From assembly GCF_014851395.1 (NCBI RefSeq), contig NW_024040485.1:19332620-19396619 (forward strand): a stretch of DNA of 64,000 nucleotides, given 5' to 3'. Within the stretch, counting starts at the first letter, position 1, and each line of letters opens with the position of its first letter. Shown here piece after piece: positions 46,675 through 57,100 of the stretch. The notes under the pieces were generated by a model. The model was not told the origin of the DNA and made no database searches. It saw only the letters and a program-made list of their open reading frames with translations. Made by a program: the position numbers and the translations under genes. The DNA comes from Micropterus salmoides (taxonomy: Eukaryota > Chordata > Actinopteri > Centrarchiformes > Centrarchidae).

Positions 46675-49029
46675 TCAACTCATCCCTTTTGTCTTTTTCT
46701 TCTCTTTATGTTCCTCCAGCTTTCTATCCTTCTTGTGCACTGCCTCCTCATGTCTTCCATCCTCATCAACATCTGCCATGTCGTCTGGCTCCTCTGTTTG
46801 ATCTCTGTCTGTCTTGTCTTTGATTTCTTCATCCTTTGCTTTCTTGGTTCTCCTGTCCTTTAATTTCCATTCTCTTTGCTTCATGAGATTTTTGTCAGGT
46901 AGTGGCTTGTTTCTAATACCTCTTGGTGCTCGTGCTGTTGCCTTTCTCTTTGACTTTCCTCTTTTGACTTCATCAACATCATTAACATCTTCCTCCTCAT
47001 CCTCTTCATCATCAAGATCTGGCAGCCACCAAAACATGACTTCCCATAGAGTTGTCTCAGGCTAGAGGGGGGAGAGCACATGAAGTAGATGACACAGTAC
47101 AAACTGGTACATGTACAAGTGTCCCTTGTTAGTGTCTTTACCTCTGGTGGTTGTCTTCTGTGTCGTAATGTGCCCGGTCGTCTCACTGTTAGTCCAACTT
47201 CTTCTTCCTCTGCTATCCCCTGACCGCGCAGAGTTTCTGTTTAAAAAAAAAAAAAAAAGATCACTCAGCCTCAGCAGGCATGACATTTTTTATCTGTGGT
47301 CCTACTTATTTACTTGCTAGTTTACTTGCCATGAAGCCTCTGAAAACCTGACGTAAGCACCAGGATGGTAATTGCCACAAACAGACAGCGGTTGAGGGTG
47401 ACATTCTCCCACGGGGTTTCTATCTGGGTCAGGTTTTGGATGGACAAGGCTCTATTCAAGGGTGCTGAAGGAAATACAAAAAAGTGGAGGGGAACTTTTA
47501 TTAAAATTCGGAACTGTAAGTAAACATTAAACACTGACAAGGGTCGAGGAGCAAGATGGGAATGACTCACTTGTTCTGGGGAAGCTGGGTTCCCTGGGTA
47601 AAGCCCTGGGTTCTGCTCTGGGTTGCTGTGGAACTGGAGCCATTTCCTATTGGAGAACAACGAGAACAACATGTAGCTTAGCATCCAAGGAAGGTTAAAA
47701 TGAAGGGCAACTGGACGTGGGACTGGAGAAGCCTCTTTGATGAGAGGCGAAATGTCTTCGAGTATCTTCAACCAGGTCCTGTTGCCCTTGATTTTAACCT
47801 TCCTGAACTAACTATGACCTGGATGACTGAGAACCTTCACAGACATGTAGCTTAGAAGAAACGATATATTAGGGATGTGAACACTGAAAAAATAATCCTG
47901 TTGGTTGTTTTCCAACTAACCTCTCTGACTTTCCTTGTAGCGAGCATTTCTGAAACAGACAGATGGAGATTTACTGAGCAGTGACATCATAAAACATAAA
48001 CAACAAACAAAAGACCAAATAACCATTGCCTCAATCTGGAATTTATTTATCCACATTCATTTTATGTACAGTCACACATTCATATTGGCCAACATATGCT
48101 TCCTTTGATTAACCTATGATATACACAAAATACAGGTCTACTGTAACAAAGTTAATATTACAGACAGACATAACAGATTAACAAAGAGTCTACAGCCAAG
48201 GTAGTGTCTCTGTGAGGCTGTGCATTGAGCTAAATGCTAATATCACCCTACTAACATACTCAGAATGACAATGCTAACCAATATGTTCATCATCTTACTT
48301 TTTGTGCATTATCATGCTAACATTGGTAATTAGCACTAACCAAAGACGAGCTGAGGCTGATGGAAATTTCTATAGCTTTGCAGGTATTTTGTCATAAATG
48401 TAAGTATTGAACAATTAAAGTATTGGTCAAATTTAAAATTTTGACCTGATGATGGCGCTAGAGGAAAGATCATGGGATCATCAAAGTTTTTGCAACTCAT
48501 TCTGAGGGGAACATGAAGTCTTAACCAAATGTAATGGTAATCCATCCAGTAGTTGTTGAGACCCAGAACCACTAATGCCAGCCTAATGGTGGCAACAGAT
48601 GAAAGTCAGGTGATCATCAAAGTCTAGATTGGCCATGATGCTTTCAGTCTGGACCAAAGTGCTGGTAAATTATAAACACATTCTCCCACGTGGTCTTTTT
48701 AGACCTTTAAGAGGACTTTGGACAGAGTGAGACTCACCATCCATTCAGCACGGCTGAGGTGCATTATCAATGTGTTGCCTTTGACCAGGAGTCAGATTTC
48801 AGTGGCTCCCTGTGCTGCTGCTCCCAAGTATTTATAGAGTAGTACAATATATGTAGAATGGATGAAGGCTTTTATGTGCAGGCATTACAGATTGTGTGTG
48901 TGTGTGTGTGTGTGTGTGTTTGTGTATGTTACCACCTGGTCTGCGTATCTGTCGAACAGGCTTCTGTGGAGGAGGATCTGCTCTTGGTGACCCTAACTCC
49001 TCCTCAAATGTCTCATAGCTTTCTTCCAT
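46675..49029 (-). CDS. jsrp1: Junctional sarcoplasmic reticulum protein 1 (JP-45)-like
   Basis: Exons on the minus strand: 49029-48933, 47949-47921, 47646-47571, 47464-47330, 47236-47142, 47061-46675. Phases join to 272 aa. It starts MEESYETFEEELGSPRADPP. It has one hydrophobic segment (about residues 91-108, in TPWENVTLNRCLFVAI), an acidic stretch (DLDDEEDEEEDVNDVDE), and a Lys/Glu-rich C-terminus. The PW-x3-LN(R/K)C entry to the membrane segment closely resembles human JSRP1 (LPWGDLSLNKC). JSRP1 sits in skeletal-muscle junctional SR and couples the dihydropyridine receptor with calsequestrin. Its place beside sf3a2 matches human 19p13.3. The intron after 47330 has a GC donor (CATG then GCAAGT). 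Low-complexity ends evolve fast, so exons 1-2 are less certain. Confidence 0.8.
47682..47842. mobile_element. 161-bp hairpin retroposon with a 13-bp target duplication
   Basis: It is flanked by exact direct repeats ACATGTAGCTTAG (47669-47681 and 47843-47855), long enough to suggest target-primed reverse transcription. Inside, 33-nt arms at 47688-47720 and 47772-47804 are near-perfect inverted repeats (about four mismatches). Between them is GCCTCTTTGATGAGAGGCGA, then AATGTC. The 3' part (tgacctggatgactgagaac) is common in fish retroelement tails. It sits in the jsrp1 intron between exons 2 and 3. Family assignment is uncertain; Penelope-like is my best guess. Confidence 0.6.
48207..48670 (+). 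repeat. Fish 'gctaac'-rich interspersed repeat, copy 2
   Basis: The best preserved of three copies. In order it carries gaggctgtgcattgagctaa, agctgaggctgatgga, aattttgacctgatgatggc and gtaatccatccagtagttgt. Typical of a high-copy percomorph repeat. In the first jsrp1 coding intron. Confidence 0.65.
48893..48919. repeat. (TG)n microsatellite beside a jsrp1 donor
   Basis: About 13 TG units only some 8 nt downstream (in gene direction) of the donor of jsrp1 coding exon 1. On the transcript it is a CA repeat at the start of the intron. Confidence 0.95.
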
Positions 49030-49585
49030 CCCTTCCCTGAGAGAGACAGAGGGAAGAAGATGGAAATGGCTCAAAACTGAATTTGCTTTAAACGTTATTT
49101 AGCAGATTTAGACGTGTTATTTTATACAAAGCTTTGGTTATGAACCTGGCTGTTGTCAGAGGCCTATGGATTGTTGGTATTTTTAGAAATGCTTTTCCTG
49201 CCAGCTGTTACCATACAAAAACAAGATGATTCAATGGATCACAATGTCATTGCAGTTGTTCTTATCAGTATGTTTCACCGGCACGAAATGATACCAGTAA
49301 AAGGTTAAACTCTACTTAATGAATACAACTGAAGCCATTTCCTGACCTTCACATTTACAGATGAATGCTGTGAGGTCCTTATGTCTTACATGACATTTCT
49401 ACACAGACATTGAGCTAATGCCCTAGCAGCCCTATAAATAGATAAAGCAATCCTGCTGGAGAGACAGATGGATACAGACTGCATATAAATACACAAAAAA
49501 AAAGGGCTGATGTTACCATTATACTGCTGGCTAGCCTCTCCTGTGATGAAGCCTAACCTTTGACCCTGATGAAATAAGGACCTAC

Positions 49586-49688
49586 CTGCCTCGACATTTG
49601 GGGTCCCCCGGGCAGCGTCGTGGGAACCTTTGTCAATGAGCCTGTTGTTCTTCTGCTGAGATGGCAGCAGAGTCATGCTCTGAACTGT
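49586..49688 (-). other. Probable jsrp1 5' UTR exon
   Basis: A pyrimidine-rich acceptor (gtgcttggctgtcag) and donor (GGCAG then GTAGGT) bound 103 nt on the minus strand. The next exon begins at 49036, seven bases before the chosen ATG. An upstream ATG at 49676 opens a frame that crosses the junction and ends after the main start, out of frame with it. Confidence 0.45.
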
Positions 49689-50220
49689 CTGACAGCCAAG
49701 CACAGGTGCCGGAGAATAAAAAAAACAAAAAGAATTGAGTGTCAGTCAGAGGCGTTGACTCAGGCAGGGTTGACATTAACATGCTCCATACAGCTGTCAA
49801 ATTCCATGAAAGGGCTGTGAGGGGAAGAAGGAGGCCATAGGTTAGATCAAGTTGGAAAAATGTAATCTTATTTGGTGTCACAGGAGTTTCAATTAATCAA
49901 TCCCACAGATTTAGTGCTACTAGGGCAACACCCCTTTATTATATCTATTATCATATGGACACTCTTTCGAATTTCACCAGCAGAGAGCGCCACTGTTCTT
50001 GTAAACTGGAGTTTCAGGCTGCTCTGCTCTACAAATACACAGATTAACAAAAGAGCTCACACATTTCCTTTTAAGGAGCTGACCGTCAGCCCTCTATATC
50101 AAACACTTAGGACACATATGACTGTTTTGTTGCTTGTTTTTTTTTTTATCAAATCATATTGTTTATGTTGCCATAGTGCATCTTTCTTTAGCAATCTTGG
50201 CTACTGAATGAAGCAAGTTT

Positions 50221-50224
<4 letters not shown>

Positions 50225-50278
<54 letters not shown>
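50225..50278. repeat. (TG)n microsatellite
   Basis: About 26 uninterrupted units upstream of the jsrp1-like gene. Confidence 0.95.
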
Positions 50279-50280
<2 letters not shown>

Positions 50281-50814
50281 GAAGCTGTCGGGCAAATTCA
50301 TCTCTTTACATGATATGGAGGCCGCTAACAAGAAGCAGTGTAAACAGATGTAAAGATGATTGGGTTATATCAGGGTGAGGTGGTTGCAGGCCACCTTTCT
50401 GTGGGAGGGGAGAGGAAGTGTTAGTAAACAGACTTGTGGCGATGTTGGTGACTCATACCGTTGCTGGGACTCTGCCCAATTCCAGCTGACTCACACATTG
50501 CTACAGCCATCAGTAATCACTTTGAATTGGACATAAGCTCTGGAACCTTTGCTGTGGGCAGACTGACCAAGAGAAGTCTGGGGTCTCAAATGGTACCCAG
50601 AGCTACATCACATGTCATAATGTACAGGAACCGACAGACAATCTTACCCTTATCAAGGGAGGAGGCTGATGCAGCTTATATACAGTCCGTCAGTCAGTTA
50701 TGTGACTTTTAAACCACCTACTGTTACAGTATGCAAGGCATTATCATCTCCTTAGAACAATTTTTATCCATGCCAGTGGCTCTACAGTGTTGGCTCATCT
50801 ACCACTTTGGTCCA

Positions 50815-51140
50815 GACTGAAAAGTCTGAAGTTTGCTTCAAACATTTATGTTACACTCAAGATGATTCAAACAACTGGTGATCCTTTCATTTTTCATCTC
50901 ACGCCATCATTAGGTCAAAATTTCAATTTGTCCAATATGACCACTGTTTAGTGGTTAGTGTTTAGCTTTAAGTAGCTAACATTAGCTTGCTCACATAATA
51001 ACCTAAAATGGTGAACATGGTAAACACTATACCTGTAAAATATTAGCATGTTAGCATCATCACTGTGAGTCTGTTAGCATTTAGCTCAAATCACAGCTGT
51101 GCATAAGTAGGCTACAGCCTCATAGAGCTGCTAGCATGGC
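50815..51140 (-). repeat. Fish 'gctaac'-rich interspersed repeat, copy 3
   Basis: The reverse complement shares block order with 48207-48670: agctaacattagc, gtgaacatggtaaacact, ttagcatgttagcat and acgccatcattaggtcaaaa. Confidence 0.6.
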
Positions 51141-51149
51141 TGTAAACTT

Positions 51150-54100
51150 TTGTTTACATGCAAACTCATGTCACAAAGTATTACCCTTAATGGATAAAGA
51201 ATTTCAAATAAATTACCATTCAAACATAACATTACAACTAAATACTCTTTGCAAAAAAAAAATAGCAAATTTGGCACTCTTTCACTGTCAAATCTCTTTC
51301 TTAAGACATTTTCCAAAACACAGAGCATTCATATCCCTATCTTCCTGTAATATTTATGAATAACCATAACTAATTACTGTATAACTAACTAAAAAAGTCA
51401 TTCTGCAGTTGACCTCAATACGTTCCTCTGAACATAAATTCCTGTTGTTCTCAAAGAATACAAATTTTTTGGGAACAAATATAATCCAGTGGACACAAAA
51501 ATGGCATCAAGTCTAATTAGAGTTAAGTACCGTACACAAGTACCCTCTATCAAAATCAAAGCCAACCTGTACCAGATATTAAACCTTTTATTCCATTTGT
51601 TTGAAATGCAAGTGTACGCATAATGCACGTGTGTGTATATGACTTGCTGCAGGATCTCATATTCCAGTATACAGAACACACACTGAACATTATAGTGGCA
51701 TCATGTGTTCATTCAGTTCTATTCTTGCTTATAATGAGCTTGTCTGCAGACTTAATTGACCAAATGCACAATCTCACCCCACTGATTTGTCAGTGCTTAT
51801 TAGTCCCAAGGATACAGCTTCACTATTAGTTAGAGTGCATCATCTGTGCCAACAGTTCTGATTGAAAGCACTTTTGAATTAGATAAATTAATTCTTACAA
51901 GTCAAGTCTTCCAATATCATACTGAGCCCACAGAATGACAGATTTCCCTTTTTAAGGTCAGTATGTAATCTAAGCTCCTTCTATTTTACATCTCAGTATA
52001 TGTCGAGGTAAAAAGTGAACTGGCAAAGTTTGGGTCAAAGTCTTTAAGAATGTTTCAAGGGCAACACAAGCCCCCTGTGGACACATTGTGCCCAATAAGG
52101 TAAGCAAACATTGCTCGCGGACATCTACGTTCCAAATTGAGGCACTGGAGGGATCCAAGCTGGTTTTGTCCCCTTTTGTCCTTACATAATGGGGACTGTG
52201 CTCAGAGGACACACTGAGCGTCCAGCACCCAGTGGGAGCTGCTGTACGCCCTCCCTCGCTGAGGAGTATGGTGGAGCGTGAAACAACATTAACTGTGTAG
52301 TCTGTCCAGGACTCACAGGCTTAAATGACTTACGGGGACTTGAATTAATATTGGATCAAATGATTGTGTTTTGATTTTAAAGGAAGAGGTGATGTGTCCA
52401 GACTATCTGTAGACATGAGTCTTTAACCTGTGTCAGACTAAAGGCTCCAGTATGCTTCATTTGGAAATGCTATACACACTTTTACTTTAGACGTGTTCAG
52501 ATGATCTATAGTCTACTATATAATCCAAAGTAAACTGAACATAGTTCTTGAACCATTTGGAGTAAATGCATGGTTTTGGGCTTCTCTGAAAGATAACACT
52601 CTGGAGTGTCTCAAACAAAAGTCAGAATTATTGTAAGTGTTACTGGAATTGATTAATATAAGTTTAAACAACTAATAATTAAACTAATATAATTTTTGGT
52701 TCTACTTGAAAATGTTTTCTAACAAATGCATGCAGACAACTATAGCTTGATTATTAGCTGGAGGGGTCACAGCATAAAGTCCAAGTTTAAATATTATACC
52801 AATGCCACCAATGAAAAATGACTATTTTACACAGGTTCGTCTTAACGTAACCGCCCTTTGGCTGCAAGAGGCTGCTGCTGCATCGATACGTATTAGCTGG
52901 TAGCTTGACGCAGAATTTTTTTTGCTGGTAGATCATGAACTTCCTACTTAAAGCTGGATAACTTTATTTTCAGAATTACACTGGCTACACGAAGTGCTGG
53001 TCAACGGCACAATTGGTTGGAATTGGCCTACCCACGAAATAAAAGGGGCTGGTCCTTCCTTACAGGGCGGGCTCTCGTTGGCTATTATATGCTGTGAAAG
53101 GGACATGTGAGCTCCTATTGGGTCGAATTTGGTGTCACTCGAAAGGTCAGAGTTCAGCGGCTAATTTGAATACAAGCTATGGTAGTTGTTTACATTCAAA
53201 TCAGAGTTATTATGGTTACAATGACATACGAGCCACGTCTGCAGGCAAATATGAAACAATGCTGCAGCAGTCCCTGGGGATTTATTGATAGAATAATGTG
53301 TTTTGGACTAAATGTTTTTACTGGATTGCATCGTCTGGAGCACATAGAATTTTCTCTTTTGTCATGCAGATGGCTGTGTTTACATGCAAGCTTAGTAGCT
53401 GTTATGGTTTTATTCATATCTCTTTAACTTTTCTCATCCATGTTGGCTTTAAATTTAAGCATGAAAAGTCATTCTTGACCTTGGATTAAAATATTTCAAT
53501 CTGAAAGCATCACAACTTTGTAGGCTTTTGAAACATTGGCCTTGATTTGTGATTTTTTCGTCAAAGTATTAACAAAGAATTTGAAAGAAAGCTGTGTCAT
53601 TTTAATGGTCAGGATTCAGAGATTTGCATCGTGACTTTCACTCTGCAAATACATTGGACTTGTCCTGAAGAATTTGAGATATTACACTTGTACTGACAAA
53701 CAAAGACTTGGACTCAGAGATTAACTTTGAAGGGACTAGAACTGGGTCAGCATGGTGGATAAATGGTAGAGATGGAGAGAAGGCTGCTAAGCTGCCTAAC
53801 AGAAGTAGGCAAAACAAGCAGCTGTCACCCTGAGAGTAAGTCAGTGGGACTGAACTAGCAACCCTCATTTACCGGACAGCCACACAGGACAAATTTCTCT
53901 GTCTGTTAAACATCCTCCTTCTCAGATGTGCTGACAGTGTAAAACCTGTATTTGAAGAGGAATGACACTGGATCAACAAGGATTCAGTCATGTGTTTCAG
54001 TGCTGCTTGCCTTTCACTTTGAATTTCAAACCAAAGCCTTCATGTTCTCTTGGAGCCACTGTGGGACTTGTGTGTTTCTCTGTATCTCTTCAGGCAGCTC

Positions 54101-57100
54101 GCCCAGCCTTTGATCTTCGCAGAACACAACATGCAATGGACCAGATCATGAGTGTGAGTCCTTTTGGGTTCACGGGGGAGTGCTCTGCTGTAAATCCGGA
54201 CCATGCCCTCAGGCAGATAAATGTTGAAATGTCCAAACAATGTGATAATCTGTCCCTCATTTTCCCCATCACGGGATGGGGAAAGCAGAGGTGTAACGTC
54301 TAGAGAGATTCGTCTGAGAAAGGAGCTGGAGTGATATGCTGACCCAGAGGACTGCTAGGACATGCTAGCGAGTGACTCTGGCACAGAGAATGGGGATGAT
54401 CTGAGAAGAAGATTAGCAGAAAAAGATTTTTCATCATGTGCAGGCTAAATGCCTTTCACCCCATTGATCTTTTTCTCCAAATAGCCTTATTTCATCATTA
54501 TGGGATGTGGATGAGTGAAGTGAAAAGCAAAGAAGAGTAATTTTTTAGAGACACTAGATTTCTTAAAAGGCAAGTGAAATCCAGTTGGTAATGTTTGATC
54601 GGGAACATTAAGTTAAACGTCTAAACATCTCCCTGTTGCAGAGCCCATTGTCTATTTTTTTATGTAACTTTAATGCCAAGGTGTTATGACACTGATCTTT
54701 TTCGTTTTAGCCTACTCTCAGGTTATCTTTCCTTCTCTCTGGTTTTCTCTTTTTCTCCCAGTTTTCAGCTTTTAAACATGGTTTGTTTCTCTAGAGATGC
54801 ATGATTAAGTAATGGGCTCTTTTTTTAAGAAACCAACCACTTTGCTTTCACCGTCAAACACCTAAGCATTGCTTGACCTTAATATGAACAGTTTTCTCGT
54901 CCCTCCCTCTCCTCCTCTCTGTCTCTCATTGCGTCTGAAGGCCATTTTATTGATAGGGTAATTTGCACTGAGATTGTACTGCGGTCTCCCGGGCTCTATG
55001 TGTATTAATTACCATCTATTCATCTGGAGGTGTTCAGCCTTTCAGCGTGCTCCAGAGTGGTTCCAGGCCAATGCTTCACAGCTTCTGTCACAGCCCTAAT
55101 GCTCCGGCAGAAGTGTGTGTGCCTGTGAGAGAAGAGGAATGTAATACCTCATCCACCGAGGAAGAGTGTGGTTTATTACTGCTGCCCAGCGATGGCCACA
55201 TTAGATTCACAATACACGTGTGAGTCTGGACATGTAAAAGTGTGAGCTTTGATCAGGATATTTCATAAGACGCTCTTTTGTCTTCATTGAGGTCATCAGG
55301 CCCGCTGCTGTCCCCCACACAACCATGCACATTCTTGTATATTAGTTGTTCGCACGCAGGCCTATAATCAGTAATTGATAAACTCATTATGAATTTGCAG
55401 GATATGAATATGCAGGATAAGCGGTTGACGATGGATGGATGGCTTATGAATTTGTGAAACTGCTAATCAAATCTTTCATTTGTACATAGTGACAGTGAGA
55501 CAGGAAGAGAGGAGAGAAAAAGAGGAGAGGGTGATTTTTATTTTGCAAAGACTGATAAATAAATAAACATACACGTGAAAGAAGAGGTGGAGGGATATGA
55601 AAAACATACATATCTGATTATCCCACGCAATCAACTTCTCTGCTTTCTATTTGCTCTCTTATACCCTCTCTGACTTTCAGTGGAGATGTACTTTGAGTTG
55701 GATGTCCAACAGCAGCACAGTTAAATCTCTCTCTTGCAGAATCCAAGCCCAGTTCCATCATGCTAAAAAGAGTTGCCTCTCCTTTGCTATTTTGCTTTTA
55801 CTGTATATGGTGGCTGTTAAGAGGGATGACTGCTGCATGACAACACCCTAAACCCTCAGATTACTCATCCATCAGCCTCTGTCAAATCAAGGAGCCTACA
55901 TGCACTTAGTTTCCCTCTGCCCGTCTCAGCAGTGTTCAACCTGTGCATTAGGAATATAATCCTCTAAGGCTTTATTGGCAAGATTTTGTAAGTGGAAGGA
56001 GACAAGTGTGACAAAATATCCCACCAAGTGGTGGGCTTGTGACTTAAATGTTTTATAGTAAAATACTTCAGATTTTAAAAGAGTAAAAGTTACTGCATGT
56101 CTACTGTTGATTCTCACATTTCCATTTCCAGAAATCAAATTAACCAGCACACAGATTTGATAATAAATTCTGACCTTGCAAACATGTATGAGCTTGAGGT
56201 TCACAGTCTATACTTGATCTTGAAAATAGCAGTTGTCAACAAATTCCCTTTCCCCCCTTTCTTTAAAGTCATTAAAAATACATTTTGGACATCTATAATT
56301 TCATGACAACTGGGAAAACTGATTGTCTACTTATGAAGGTCATGCAATATGACAGAAAGCTCCAGAACAGCTGTATGAGCTTGTTTCTCTAGGGAGGTCT
56401 GGTGGAGCGATGTGATCTTTTCATTTGATGTTTGATTTACTTCAAGCCTTGAAAAATCTATATATTAAAAGACTGTAAACTACATCAGAGAGTGTGCAAT
56501 CAGAAGGGTAACAGTGTCTTGACATAACATGCGGGTATACACAGAAGTTAGTTAACATTATTGCCATAGTGTTGAGCAGGATTTAAGCAGATTTGGATCA
56601 ATACAAAAGCCTAGAGATTTTGAACCCATAAAAATGAAAACATTCTGATGCAACCAGGTACAGAGCTTTTGTCAAACCATAATCAAGTAAACCTATTCAT
56701 GACCATTAAAAATGCTGAAGCAGTACAAGTATACACACAGTACACAATACATACTAATTATAAACTCCTTAAGTCAAACTCTAATCACATTATAAAAACA
56801 GTATCAAAATGTCTTCCAAATCCAGAAGATAAACATCTGGATGTTCCTTGATATTTTTATTTATTTATTTTTTATTTATTACTTTTGTCTTTCTTTTCTT
56901 TTCATCTTTTATTGTGAGGTGCTATGTGATATGTACTGCCACACTGAGTATTACTACTAACTATTTTTACCAATGTAACCCATGTGATCCCTTTCAAACA
57001 ACACATTCCGTAAAACATGGGATTTTGTAGGAGACAAAGGCTTGATGGTCTGATTGTGCAGCTTTATTTGTGTTCTCAATCATAACGTGTTTTTCACAAC

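Noticed and set aside
48743..48758. 16-nt microexon of jsrp1 (acceptor gcacctcag, donor GTGAGTC)
   Set aside because: Including it breaks the reading phase between coding exons 1 and 2, which join correctly without it.
51970..52212. Possible anti-Mullerian hormone (amh) fragment, considered because amh neighbours sf3a2/jsrp1 in mammals
   Set aside because: The minus-strand frame lacks the TGF-beta cysteine pattern and any family motif.
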